Positions 22,162-35,600 of a stretch of DNA of 64,000 nt are shown here, piece after piece (position 1 is the first letter of the stretch; the number at the start of each line of letters is the position of its first letter). A program made the translations under genes and the position numbers. Where the stretch lies: the NCBI RefSeq assembly GCF_000006565.2, contig NC_031475.1, forward strand, positions 1,137,535-1,201,534. Reading direction: 5' to 3'. Below the pieces are notes generated by a model. The model worked only from the letters and a program-made list of their open reading frames with translations. It ran no database searches and was not told where the DNA came from. This DNA comes from Toxoplasma gondii ME49. Taxonomy: Eukaryota > Apicomplexa > Conoidasida > Eucoccidiorida > Sarcocystidae.

Positions 22162-22980
22162 AGAAGTTTGGAACCGGGCGTATTCTGCCGCGGACCGTCC
22201 TCTTGCTAGGGTTTTTCTGGTACCAGCGTGTTTGCGTGTCTCCTTTTCCCCCAGTTGTGCCCGTGTCTTTCTGGTTCCCCATTCTCCTCTGCGTGCTCTT
22301 TACAACAAACTTCCGGCTTGTCATTTCCTCTAGGCGTTTCTCTGACGCACACCACTGGGAGTATCCTGGCACCTCGGGGCCGGCCAGTGTTGACCTTCGC
22401 CTGTCTGGGCGTAGCCCCCAGTCCCCCCCCACCAACCGCACCTCCTTGTTTTTTTTGCATCTGAGCAGAGGAGACGGCAAATTCGTGGAAATGCTTCCTA
22501 TTGTTCCGCAGAACGGACACTGTTTTGGCTGGAGCTTGTCTGACTGAACAGGAGCTTGGAATTCCACACTCTTTCCCCGTTCCCCATATCGTCCGTCTCT
22601 CCGGGTGCCGCAGTCTGCCCTCAAAACGGGATATCGTGCCCTCACCCTGCCGTTGTTTCTGCTTTCTGCCACAGACGCTGTTTCCTATATGTTCCCTTGC
22701 CTTTTCTTTTGTAGTTCGTGACACCATCGTGTGGTTTTCCCTTTTTTCTTCGTAGAAATGCCTCGTTGTGATCGTGGATCCTTTTGTCTCCCGCAAAGAC
22801 CAACAACGGTCACACTGGTCGTCTTCGTCCCTCTCTGTGTTGCTTCGCAGCCCTGATCGCTTTTTCCTTTTTCCAGACGAAATACTCCGTTTTGCGTCAT
22901 TCCTTACGAACCCTTGATGGTTTTGCTGCTGGAAAGAACGTTTTCGGAACGCCCATCTCCACCCCGACGTTGTCCCCAGA

Positions 22981-24703
22981 ATGCAAACCTCACTCGCGCC
23001 AGGCGCCAAGTGGCCGGTCTTACTCCTTGCTGCACTTGCAGCCCTTCTTCCTCACTCGGGTACGCACCAAGCAAAGCGCTTCTTTCTGTGTCCGTTGTTC
23101 CTCAATGCAACGAAGGTCCCATCTCTATCCCTGGGGGGGGGGGGGTTCAGGACCCCGGGGAACAACGGCCATAGTCTCGCATTATCGAGTGAAGTGGAAG
23201 TCCTGTAGTGAGGTTTGCCGGTGTCTTTGAAGTTCAGATCACAATATAGAGAAGCGGACTCCTCTCGCCTGGGTTGTGAGGTGGGTGTTGGAGAGATGCA
23301 CAGTTGAATTCCACATGTAGGCCACCTAGGCAACACAGTCCGGTTGAGAGCAAACAGCTCCCTTCTGTAGGGGTAGTGTATGTACTTCAGGAACACGATC
23401 AGTAGTCCCAGTCGCAACAAGGACGCCTTCTTGGTATAACGTGGAGTCATTATTTCTCTCGTTACCGAGGATCGAAGTAAATTAGGATGAGGTAGCGGAA
23501 CAAAACTTTGTCTCTTTGAGTCTTCGTGCCCAAAAAAGAAGCCTTTGCTTCGAAATGCTTTTTCAGGATGGAGCGATTCCAACTCTCTCCAGCGGTGTCT
23601 TGTGGCAAATAGCTGGCATCGCGGCAGAACTCTTTCGAGACGAAATCCGCCCTGCTCTTTTTGCTCCTCTGTATTCATGTGTTCACGACAGTTTCGGCGC
23701 ATTCTTTCACATGTTCTTTCATTGCGCGGGTTCATCTGTGGGCAGAGGGATTGTGAATCTCCTGTAAGGGTACGTCGTAACTTGCACAGAACTGCCGGCT
23801 TTTCTAGTAGACGCAGGATACGACTGAACATAGTCCGTCTTTTGTCTGTGAACCTCCTGTCCAAGCACAGGACTTTGTTGAATTTTACATGAATTTCTGT
23901 GTGAATTTGTGTTCGGCACTGCCTTTTCAGCGACGGCCCACGCGACGGCGCAGCTGCACCAGAACGTTCTCTCAACTACCGCGCGCCCCGCCCGATGTTC
24001 TGCACAGCATCCCGAGGTCTGCTCATCGTCTCCAAGTGCGAATTCTGAGGCGGAGACTTCAAAACTCTCCGCCGTCTCGAAGGCCAAGACCGGCGGCGAA
24101 GGTCCCTCTGTCTCTGCAGGCCGGGGCGACTGGGAGCGCTGTCGCGCGGCATCGTCGTCTCTCTCCTCTCAGCGAACTCTGGGACCTGGAGTCCACTCCA
24201 GCTCTGCATGCAATCCCGCTGCCTCGCCTCTCCCTCCACTCGCGCTCGCTGAAGTCGAGAAGGCACCGGCCGCCGCGGCGACCGCCGCCCTCGACCTCAC
24301 CACCGAGGCCCGCAGTGGCGCCGCAGCGCAGCAGGGGCGTTGGAGTTCAACTCCCCCAGCGGCTGCGCGCGCGACCGCAGGTTCCTTGACCGACGCGCCG
24401 AAGCAGGTGACGTTCATGGAGGCGTTGGGACGAGCCGCCGCGGCCGAGGCTGCCGCACTTGGAGGGGGAGCCTGGAACTTTAACACTTGGGGTTTAGGAG
24501 CTTTTTTCGGAGGGGACGCTTCTGGACAAAAGGTTGAAAAGAAGGCGGAGAAGAACGAGGCGGAAGAGAAGGAGAAGGCTTCTTCGCTGTGGGGCGGGGA
24601 TTGGAGAGAAGCTGTGTCGGACTTTTTCGCGAAAGTCGACAAGCGCATGGACGAAGCGAACGGAATGCTCCACTACACAGATTTGTACGGGTTTCTGGTG
24701 TAG
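22981..24703 (+). CDS. Predicted secreted Ala-rich protein
   Basis: Two exons, 22981-23059 and 23931-24703, join in phase (donor TCGG/GTACGC, acceptor CTGCCTTTTCAG) to give 283 residues. The join itself completes a clear signal peptide: a basic start, a VLLLAALAALL core and a likely cleavage site around SATA/HA. The mature part is Ala/Ser-rich and low-complexity (about 30-190), then more ordered: an Ala helix (RAAAAEAAAL), an aromatic Gly patch (WNFNTWGLGAFFGG), a Lys/Glu run, and a C-terminal helix (REAVSDFFAKVDKRMDEANG) ending YGFLV. I see no membrane segment after the signal. Export through the secretory pathway is inferred, and a dense-granule or other exported role is possible. No family is recognised. 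Confidence 0.65.
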
Positions 24704-27700
24704 GCGACACGGAGAAGCTGGGCGCTGGAGAGTCGACAGGCAGTGGCGGACGGAAAAGCTCCCAGAATTCACTTCTTCCTCGAGTCCGAGGGTTCCTGGA
24801 GTCGGCAGACGTCCTGGTCCGTATCAAGAGACCAAGAGCCTCCGGAGTCGCCTTCTTCGTGAGCAACTGCCTGGCTCTCTGAGCAGACTCACCGATGTGC
24901 AGGTATATGGTCTGCACGCGCTTTAGCGCGCATGCGACTAAAAAAGTTAGAAACGAGGGGACTGAGGCGCCGACTCGGTGCGATTAAACTCAACGTCGGA
25001 GACTCGGCAGCCGAACGAGCGTTTTTGCTCTATCGCGAAAGGTGCATCTGTCAAAAACACGTACGAACGTCGCGTTTTCCGTGCTCTGTTCATGCTTGCC
25101 CCGAAATCCAGGAAACGAAAAAAAGCACTCCACAGCCATTTTGATCAAACGTTTGCGGCTCTTTGCGTTCACGCGACGTTTGCCTGCGTCTGCATACTTG
25201 AGAAAAAACCAACGTCCGACCCCCCGTGCCTCAGAATCTGTGTGTATCCGACGAGTGGCAAGGAATGCATCGGGGCTTTCGCCTCTCGAGAGGAGGGGAG
25301 TGAGACGAAGCGCGATCTTAAACGTGATCTGACAGCCCGTCGACCGTGAAGGCTCTCGTGGAGATGCCTCCTTTGTGTGGCAAACACCAGAGACTGGTCT
25401 TTTTTTCGAATACAACACAATTCTCCGGTTCTTCAAAGCAACTCTTAGGAGTGTGTCACTTCTGTGTTGTTCGTTGCTCCTGTATTTGGATGTGAATTCG
25501 AGAATACATCTGTGACGCTTGGTACTTAAGACTCAACTAGAAACGAAAGGCCGACCTGCTGAAACGTACGCGAGTGGGCCAACATCCAGGCCGAATGGCG
25601 TCATGTGATCTGCCCTTCCCACGGAACCTAGGAGAGAGAGAGACAACCCGTGGCGAGCGTCATAGCGTCACCACCGAAGACTGCTTAAATGAGTTAAATG
25701 AGTGCATGCATACCACAGACAAGCACCTGGCGGGTCGTAGCTTTGTGCAGCCTGTTACCGGAGAACCAGTTTTTCGCGGTTCCGATAGCAGCTCCACAGC
25801 ATTGCTTGTGCCAGAACAGAGGGCATGTGTAGAAGCTGAGCAAAACACAGTCGAGTTTCCGCTGTAGCAACTGCTCGGAACCCTGGGATGGCTAGCTCCC
25901 ACCCGGGTGAAAGAGCGCATCTCGCTTTTTAATGAACATGCACAGGAAAAGAAATTCTCCGATGTTAGTGAAGCCTCGTGAGAAACATTGCAGTGTCGGT
26001 TTGCACGTATGTATATGGAACCTGTCTGGGATCGCAAGGGCCACCTGTGTAGGAAGCAGGAAGTGTGCGGTGTTTCTCGCGCCTATCTGCAAGTATGCCT
26101 TTGTCTGGAGAGGCGAAGCCGGATTATTCTGTAGAAATGGTGCAGAGGAAGCGTTGCCGTCTGAGTGGTAGACTCCAATAACAAACACGTCGAACACTTG
26201 AACGTCCTACACCACCTTTCCTTCAGCACTGTTGAAGGACGCCCTATCGGAGTCTCTGCGCAGGTAGACACGCTGACTGTCGGGCAGAAAAGTCTTCTCC
26301 AATGAAAAGCCCCCTCTTCGCCCACTCGAACAAACAATCTCTTCGCGTTCTTTAGGAAATTGGCGACTGGTTCCCTGTCTGAGCCCGACCCACTCAGAAA
26401 ACAAGACTGCCCCTCTGCAAATAAAGTGTCAAATTAAACTGGTCTACGCGCCAGTTGGCGGTCTTTATATTGAACAGAGTGTGAACTCGTGACCACCGTA
26501 TTCACACGCACTGCGTGCAACTCTCATTTTCAGATGGTTTTACCAGCCGCATTTCCACGCACCTTCCGAAGCATCCCAACAACCCTTGCCTGCTCCTCGG
26601 CCAGCTCACTCCCCCATAGCGACTTGTGGTATCGGTGCGCTGCAGCATGGAAAAAAATACATGTGTGTGTAAATGCATGCATACAAACTTCCGGGGGCCC
26701 CGTGAAAAACCGTGTCTGAGCGTACGTGCACAGCACACGCGATATTGAGATCCTTCAAAATAGTCACACAGACACATGGGGGCACATATGTGAGCAGGTG
26801 TTCGCTGGATGTGGACAGTATGTTTTCCTATACTATAAGGAGTCCTCATTCTCTGTTCCCGTCACAGTTATTCCAGTTGCTTCCTTCTCCAGTTCGCTTC
26901 AGTCCTTCAAATCTGAGCCTGCAGAAAACGGTTCTCTGTCTCAGCACTCGAACCCGGGGTCTGTCACCCCTCTGTCTTGTTCTTGAGTGCATGCTGTCCA
27001 ACAAACCAAGGACGGCTCTTTTCTGAAGCATTGCCTGCTTCGCTCCTCCACGTGGTGCGACGTTCTCTCTTTTTGTCACTGTCCTTCCAAGTCACCGTCC
27101 CGTTCTCTCTATTCAAGACTTGCGTAGACTTTAGGTGTGGCGCCTCGCTGCGACGCCTCATCCCCCCGACGAAAGAAATCGTCACAGTTCAAAAGAAAAA
27201 AACATGGATTCCCAAACGCGCCGGCGGCACAGACACGCCGTCCGCCCTGCTGTCATCTCCGCTTTTTGTCGGGCGAACGAGTCAAAGGCAGGCGCGAGGC
27301 GCCCAGCCTTCACCGGAGCCGTCTCTGGACTCACACGAACAAACGGCCAGTGAGCAAGCCGATAGCGTGCGAGGCCAGTCCGGAATCGCCTTGTCGATTT
27401 CCTGACAGTACTCGAAACCACGCCAACTCGGGTCCGGTAAACCTCCACGATCTACACCAGAAGTCCACCTCTATACACGCACGAACCTCGAGCTCTATAG
27501 ACCTGCCGCTGCCTCGCCGAGACGTCATGGAAAAACACTCGACTGTTTCTGACGTTTCAGTTCGTCACAACCTTTGTGTTTCCGCAGCTCGGTGGATGCC
27601 TGAAAACGACGAGGGCACTTGGCTTCTGTCAGTGCATAAACTGCAGCCTTTTACAAGATACATCCAGGCGACCGCAACCCAAGGAGGACTGCCCCATCCG

Positions 27701-27984
27701 CCTCGCTTCTCTGGAAACTCCCCGGAAACAAACGACATTTTGAACTGCTGTACAGACGCTTCGCTCCCTAGTCGAGCCTACTGAAAAAAGTGGAAAATGA
27801 TCTTTCCTTGATAGAGAGATCAACTCGGGACCTACCCCCGACATCCACCGGACTCTCGCACAACTTCCCGCTCTTCCAGAGGCGCGCCCGACACCCGACA
27901 ATCCCCACTCCTGCCCGAAAAATGAAACACAGAAGCGAAGCCAACGGAAAAGGCGCAGCCACTATTCGTATACACATATTACAG

Positions 27985-28035
<51 letters not shown>

Positions 28036-28351
28036 TAGAAAGGTGGACGGGCTCGGATAGAACAAGACGTCTGCAGTGACTGCGCATCCACGGGAACTCG
28101 CCGAGAGCGCAGGTGCCCAGCAACCGTGTTTTTAGCCTCTCGAAAGTCCAGGGGCCTGTCCGCAGGGGTCACACGCCCGTTTGTCTCCCCAAGTCTTCGA
28201 ATCCAGCTTTACAGATGTGAGGTCGGCGCTGGAAACGACGGAAACATCCAAGTCGCTAGCTGCCCACACATACGCATCTCCAGGGTCTCCACTTCTTGCA
28301 AGTCACGCACCAAAGGCCCAAGCGTAGACGAGGCCTCATACCGCCCCTTGG
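24704..28351. other. Between convergent genes, no supported gene
   Basis: It separates the 3' ends of the secreted-protein gene (plus) and the 1303-residue gene (minus), so most of it should be 3' UTR and spacer. The plus-strand frame at 27137-27784 overlaps the likely minus-strand 3' UTR and lacks splice or motif support. Nothing else is recognised apart from the microsatellite at 27985. Confidence 0.4.
27985..28034. repeat. (AT)13 joined to (GA)12
   Basis: A perfect AT tract runs directly into a perfect GA tract, downstream of the gene ending at 28352. Confidence 0.9.
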
Positions 28352-31300
28352 TTACAGAAAGTCCCTGTCCACCGGATGCGGCTGGTGGGTCGACGCAGGA
28401 AAGTTCGTCGGTCGCCCCGCGACTTTCTGCGCCACTTCGAGGGCGTTTGACCTCTCCGAAGAGTCCGAAAGAAAGTGGAACAGCGGCGCCTGGTCGCACT
28501 CGCCTCCCGGCTGTGAGGTCTCTGGCGAGCCTACAGGGCGGCCGAGAGGCGGAAAGATCGACGCGAGTCTCTGGTGGCGCTCGTGGGCTTCGTCCACGCT
28601 TGCATGCACACCCTTGAACCCCTGAAGGAAGGAGAAAGAAGAGCCTTTTGTCGGGATACCCCCTTCCTTCTTATCCTGCCCTTCGGCTCCCACCTGGCCC
28701 TGAGTCCCGAGCAAAGCCGGACTCTCGCCGAAAAAGGAGAAGACGCCTGCGCGACACCAACAATGCCTCTCGCGCCCAGAGACCCCCGGGGAGGGCGTCT
28801 CGCTGCGCCCGGCGTCCGCGGCGGAAGTCCCCTGGCGCCTTGCATGCAGCGAGAGTTGCGAGAGATCCGCGGCAAAGTCCCGGTCGAGGACGCCCACGTC
28901 TGGAGTGCTGCTGCTCGTGGAAGAGCCTGACGGCGGAAAAAACTCTTGGTCGCAAAAAGCCTTTTCCAAACGCGCATGCAACGACGCACCGCCCTCGCCC
29001 CGCGTATTCACCGCTGGAGGGAAAAAAGGTGCAGCAGGAGAGAGAGAAGGTGGAGAGAGACAGGGTGGCGTTCCTTCGTTTAGAAGTCCGGAAGCAGAGA
29101 CACGGGAGCTTGCATCGCAGCTCGCCGCCAAGGACGCGTCTGTAGGGAATGCGGGGACAGCGGCGGCGGTCAGGGTGTCGGAGGCGAACGAAGAAAACTC
29201 GTTCTCTGTGTAGAACTGCGCCGGAGGAGGAACGGAGACTCCAGCTGAGAGCTGCGGTGCCGTGACGAAGTCTTCGATGCCAGTTTTGCGGTGAAACGCG
29301 ACAGCCGAGTTTTCATCGAACTCGCCTCCGCAGACGCTTTGCGTGTTCTTAACGAACCCAACCGCCCGCTGTTTGTACACTGGCGGCAGCGGGCCGTGGG
29401 GGAACGGCGGGAGCGACCCCGAGTCGGACGGCAGCGAATGCGGGACTCCACCGAGCTCTCGGGGGTCGGAGGGGAAAAAGGAGAAGAAGCTTCGCTTCGA
29501 GGTCGAGAACCACGGGCGTCCTAGCAGCGTCGTCTCGCTGGGCGGCGGAGACGCTTTCGCACGAGGTCCGGAGACACTCGAGGCGTGGAAGGCGTCCGCG
29601 TTAACAAGAGACCCTTTCTCGGGTCCGGGAGCAAACGTTGTCTCTGTGGGAACTGCCGAGCACCAGCCGCGCGCTTCGCAGCCACACGTACGTTCTTCTC
29701 GGAGCTGGCTGAAGGTCCGTTCGGAGTCGCCCTGGCCAGCTTCCTTGAAACGCCCTTGGTTCTCGAAGTCGTTCTGGATGCCTTCCCCGTTGCGCTGCTG
29801 ACGGCCCTCAGGGTCTTCTCGCTTTCGCCCAACAGACGCGGGAGCCTTTTTCACCGCATCGACTCCGATCGGTTTTTCCTCAACGCTCTCCCCGCCGTCG
29901 CACCTCTCGCTTCGCGCCCCAGGGCCCTCCACGAAAGGCCGCAAATCTGCGTCTGCGTTGCTCGCCTTTTCTCGAGTCTCCTTTGCGAAGCAGTCTCTGT
30001 TCTTTGCGAGACAGTCTCTGTTCTTCCCCCCTTCTTCTCGCTTTCCCCCTTCGCTTTTCTTGTTGGCTAGCCCACCTCCTGCTGCGGCCCCCGGCCTGCC
30101 CGTGTGGGCTTTCTTCTCGCTTCGGCCTGGCCCGCCGCCCTTGCCTGTGGGGAACGGCTTCTTTTTCCGGGGGGCGTTCTGCAGGAGCCGCAGCGTATGC
30201 GCTCGGTGACGAAAAACGAGGTGCCGCGCCGGGTGTCGCGGCGCCCAGAACGGACTCGCGAGGGCCTCGACAAGCTCACAGCAGCTCCGAGGCGTCGCCC
30301 GCAGAAAGAAAAGCGGCAACGGCGCCGGCATCTGCCACGACCGTGCATGCTCCAGCAGCAGGTACCCCCCCGGTACGCAGGGAGAAGACGACGAAGCCGA
30401 CGGGAGCGACAGATGCAAGCAGCCATTGAAACGTCCGGCGCCGTAGTCCCCGTTCAAGAAGAAAACAGAAAAACCATCTGGCAGACGCACAAACTGAAGA
30501 CAAATGGAGCAGCACAGAGAAGAAAATGGGATCACCACGAAAGCGAGGACAGTGAAGAGGAACGAGACAGCGTCTTCAGGACGACGGGACAGTGAGGTGG
30601 CGGAAAAAAAATGCAGGCTGGACACAGAAGTTCACACAAAAAACGAGAGCCCGCACTGACTCCCCGTGCTGCCAAAGGACTCAGGAATACGAGGAACAAG
30701 AAGATCTGCGTAGAGAGGCGTCTGCGTGTGAAACTCAGTGTCGAGACGCTTTCTTTTCGATGGAAAGACCTGCTGCCTGAGAGGGATTTGAAAACACGAC
30801 TTCTCAGTTGTCCGCATTTTCTTAATTTAAAACAATCAGGAGCCTTACTTCGTGGACTGTTCCGCCCAGAGCACACCGTACGGCTTGCTTCGTTGCCTCT
30901 TCTGGCCAAGACGAACTGCCGCTCGAAGGCCCTCCGACCGCGGTCGAGCCTCCTGTCTCCCACCCGGTCCCCGCCCCGCCTTGAGGCCTGAGGCCCGGCC
31001 GCCGGAAGGGTACGACAACGTTGTCTGCCCTCCCTTCTTTCCCTCTTGCTGGTTCTTCTTCTCCACGTTCATTTGCCTTCTCTTTTCCACTTTTGCTTGC
31101 TTTCTCCTTGCCACTGCCATTCGCTTTCTCTTTGCCAGTTGAACCTGGGGGAGTCTGGGGGTGTCTCCGTTGCGAGGACGCAGTTTTGGCTTGTCGATGC
31201 GGGACGGGTTCCGAGGTTTCGCCGCACTGGGGAGAAGCCCCGCGAGCTGGGAACCTCGGGGACTCGGCGCCTCCCCGAGATGTACATGCGGCTGCGTTCG

Positions 31301-32618
31301 GAGGACAGCGGGCTCGCGGCAGGGCACTCGCGTTCGCCTTCGCGGTCGCACGCGCCGTTTCCCCAGAGCTCCCCGTCGCGGGAGCCGAAGAAGGCAGAGA
31401 AGCGGAGTCTGCGAGGGAGAGAGAACTTGGCCAGGAGGACTGCTGCGACACCGCAGATCTCGCGCCATGCTCGGAAGGAGAGGCGGGGCTTCCCAAAGGA
31501 AACCCACGACTCGAAAGCCTTCCCCTGGAAGAGAAAGTGACAGAGGCTCTTTTTCTGGGTCCCGGCGCCGTTCGGTCGCCGCCGTCGGACCGCGTCAGGA
31601 CTTCGTCGAGGAGTGCGTCGAAGACCCACACGCCGCGCTTCTCAGGGCTTTGTCTCGGGTGTACCGACACCCCAGAGGGAGGAGGTCCGCCGCTCGGTTC
31701 CGCCTTTTTCTCGGAAGACCAGGAGAGCGGACAGGCGCGACAGGCCGCGAGGAGAGCGCAGAGCGAGGCGCGTTCCTCTGCGTCTTTCTCCTTCTTGGCT
31801 TCCCTCGATTTCTGGTCGTCTTGTTCTTCGGGGAACGGATAGGTCGGTGAGCGCAGCCGTTGGCGGTTCGACTTGTGGAGAGGCAGCCTCGCTTCCAGGC
31901 TAACAGGCATCTCCAGGGGCGCCTGCGCATTCACATTCAAGCACTGGGCAACATCTTGCTCTCCCGCGCCTTTCTTACTTTGGCGCCTCTCGCTCCACTC
32001 TGCGACCATCCGTTCGACGACAGCCAGCAGGCGGTCCCCCGGGAGAGTCTCCTGGCCACTCAGCGTGCGGCTATGTCTGCTCTCGCGCGCCCCACCAGTG
32101 CCTGCATGCGGCCCTGCCTCCCGTCGACTGTGGATTCGGCTGCACACCACCTGGAGCAGTTCAGGTACGTCTTCTGGAAAGCGGTAACTCCAGTCAGGAC
32201 GCGCGGGGAAGACCCAGAGGGACTGGCGGGCGCGGGGCGCTCTTGCGCGTTCTGAGGACTCGTCCACTTGTCTTCCGCCGGCCTCGAGCCTCTCGGTCGG
32301 CCCGCGGCTGCTCTCGGGATCGGCCGGTCTCCGTTCCCCGGGGACGTTGGGCTGAGACCACCACCTGCGCTGTTCTTCGGGAGGCATCTCATCCGACAGA
32401 GGGGGGGACAGAGCCGAACACAGAGAGTCGCAGAAAGGAAACGACGAGTGAGAGAACCGGATTTCGTTGCCGGGCTTCTCGGTCGGCGCTTCGGAGCTGA
32501 GGGCGCTCCCGCACTCCGCTGGCTGTTTTTCTCGCTGTTTCGCGAGTGCGAATGCGTCGCCAGAGTGCCGGGAGAGTCCCGAAGGACCCGCAGTCGCGGC
32601 GCTTGTCTCTGCAATCAT
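28352..32618 (-). CDS. Large low-complexity protein, unknown function (1303 aa)
   Basis: The start ATG at 32618 has A at -3 (CAACA-ATG). Exon 1 (32618-30849, 590 codons) ends CACGAA/GTAAGG. Exon 2 (30493-28352, 713 codons plus stop) follows TTTGTCTTCAG, and the phases agree. Most of the protein is disordered (Ser/Pro/Gly/Arg), with a run of six-residue GKEKAN/GKEKAS-type repeats near the end of exon 1. A compact hydrophobic part spans the splice (CALGGTVHE/FVRLPDGFSVFFLNGDYG... to HTLRLLQN, about 580-690), and a smaller one lies near 140-170 (LWVFPARPDWSYRFPEDV). No signal peptide is seen. The compact part may be a folded domain, but I cannot name it. The final stop could instead be bypassed by a further exon. 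Confidence 0.6.
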
Positions 32619-35600
32619 TGTTGCCTTCTTTTCTGACAAACAGAGCGACCAAACTGGCCCGCAGAACACACATGAACAGTGTTCGCGTCAGCGAAGACGC
32701 ATGGCGACGGTGACGAGTCTTCCGTGCCGCGCCTTCTCCAGAATATACTCCTGCGTTTCCCTCGAGTTTTCTTAATCCCTTTTTGAGCAGAGAACCGCTT
32801 TGGAGATGAAATCTCGCGGTAAAGACAGCGGAAAGCTGCACAACGACGCCTAGAAGTGTGGCGACCTGGCGCTCGCAGAACCTCCGTTTTTCGCGAAGAA
32901 AAACAGCCGAGGTCGACGGTTTGGAAACGAGCGGAGAAGAGGGGAAAGCCAAAGCGTCCGCCTTGCTAGTTTCTGCGTGGCGACGCACATCAGGCTCTGT
33001 TTTTCCGCAGTGTCTTGCCGGAGTTCGACGCGAGGCTGGCTCTGCACTCCAGAGGAAAGACCGCGCCGCGTCAAACAGGAAAACGGCGAGAGATACTCGT
33101 AAAAAGGATTTCAAAACAAGTCATGCGGAGTAGGTGGAGGATCGGGAAACCTCGCGTTTCGCGTGTGGCTCAAAGCCCGAAGAAAAACCGGCGAAAAAAC
33201 GGACCCATCTTGTGCGCTAGGGACGCTGTGGAGATTAGCAAAGACCAAAAAGGGGAAACAGAGACAAGAAAGGGAGGAAACTGGGGAAAACGGAGAGGCA
33301 GAGAGGTGAAATGTGCACGGGTGCCAGAGCAGAGAGAGCGTGCCGGCACACGGAGGATTCTGCACACATTTGGTACACAAGGGGGTGGAAGAACGGGAGC
33401 GGAAAACTGAAACGACCCTTCCATTTTAGTGTCCCCGTCATGCGTCAAAAAGGGGAAAGAAATCCTCTATCTGCTTCGGCTCTCCAAAAATCGCAAAGAA
33501 GACAGAAGCAACCAGCACGCCGTGAGAAGATTTGCCTTTCGCCCCTTGCTTCCGCGAAGAGAGTGACCGCGGCGCTGTCTGCAATCCCGCGATTTTCGCA
33601 CGCCTTCTTGTGTCGTTTTTCTAGTCTCCGGAGCACGGCCGACCGAGAACAAGCACGATTTCTGCACTTTCTGTTCACAGTGACGGAAAATACGTGAGTT
33701 TTCCGACAAGAAACACCGCGATCTGCCTAAGGTGGAAGAGGGACCGTGTTGCCTCCCCTGGGGGCCCCCCAGACGGAAACCACAGAGACTCGTTTCTTTT
33801 TCTGTTCGTTGGCAGCAACTTCCCAGAGTCTTTCTGGTTGGATACGGGATGCGCGCCCTCTTCAGAACACATACTGTCCGTGGTGGACGCGCTGTGATTC
33901 GCAGAGAGCAGTGCCTCCCGTCGTTTTTTCTACAGTTCTGAGTTTCCAGTCACGTAGACGGTCCGCAATGATACCCAGAATGAGTCGTCACACAGAGCGC
34001 ACATTCTCAGTGCACACCGTACTCCACAGAAAAGACAATTGATCGTGAAACTTCGATTCAGTGTGCCAGGTCGGAATCATGGGACTCCGAGGTCTGGACT
34101 TCGATTTCTACAACACACTCAGCTGCCTACAAGAACGCCTCAGCTAGCGGTCTACTTTTCTTTCCAACACCCTTACTCACAAGCGGTCGCTCCTACAAAC
34201 AAGGGTCTTGCCATGTAAAAAGAGAAACGGGAAAGATCGTCTTTTTGGCTCTCTGTTGTTTCTCGCGGCGAGGGTGCAACAGCGCTCTGTGTCGAGTTCC
34301 ACGTTGACAGTGTTGCCAGTGGGCAGCCGGCACGCAATTGCGATGAAAAAGATTCGTAAACAGCAGGCATGAAACATCGTTTTCATGAAGCAACTCGTTC
34401 GAGAGTGGTTGAAACGCGGGACGCCTAAGGGGACGAGAAAGATGCATGTTTCGCTCTCTAGGGAGGGGTGCTAACGAGTAGAACGGAGAAGGGGGTTTGG
34501 AGACAATTTTCCGGGACGAAATTTGTATGGCGAAGATATATGAATGCATGTCTTTTAATAAGAAGTTATAGAAGCTCAATGCTACCAAAGGCTCAGATCT
34601 GACGCTACAATGGGCTGCAGCTCTCATGAAAAAGGGTGGCGGCGATTGTATCGTTCAAGGTCTGAGGAGGAAGACACTTGTTCAGTTATAGCATTGTGAA
34701 CAGATACAATATGAGTGAATATGATGGATAAAAGAAATCAACTTTATGCCAAGCAGAATCCGAGGCTCACCCTGACTCTCTCTGTCATGTATGAATGCAT
34801 GGTGTTCTGTTGCTTCTATATCTGGCGCGCAGAATCTAGTTTGAGAAAGAGAAGCAGATCGAAATTGATTATTACGCGTGATCCAGCTGGCCTTTGGAAT
34901 TCACAGACGAAGTCGTTGAGTTTCAACGCCTGGCGAGAACATTCGGTTTCTAAATAATTTCCAGACTGGGTCTGGGTTTGTGCTCCTCAACCAGTTTGTG
35001 TGACTCCTGTTATCCAGCAGCCACTCATTAGTTTAGGACGGCCTGTAGTTGTTCTCGGGATTCAAGTCGGCATACTCCACTGAAGGGTCTGTTCAGCCAT
35101 TTGTAAACTTCAACTCAAGCAAGTGAAAACGGTCATACCTAGATAGAAACACCTAGAACATGATCGAATAACGTTTGTGTCGCTGGATCTTGATATCCAT
35201 CTGACTGACATCTTTTCACCCCCGGTATGGATAACACACGACAGTCTGTAGTTCCACCAGTTTAGCCGGTGCTGTTGGGGCTCCCCACCGTGTAATTGAG
35301 GAGTACCGTCGAGCCTCTTCTTGTAAACACCGATGGGGAACTGAACTCACACGTGTTCCTTGAAGGACTCCAGTGGTGGGAACTGCTTTTCTGTAGAAGC
35401 CCAAGACGATCTAAAAGCGTGAGACGGATTCGCAGGGAATTGGATCAACACTTCGGGTGTGTTGGGTACGTCACTAACAGAAACCTTCAAAAGCAACGGA
35501 AATTTGTTTTGACTGACAACGCAACCGCTTCACACGTTCGTCTCACCACAGATGACGCTCAAGACTTGTGTAGCGCCTCGAGAGAAGACTCGCTGAGTGA

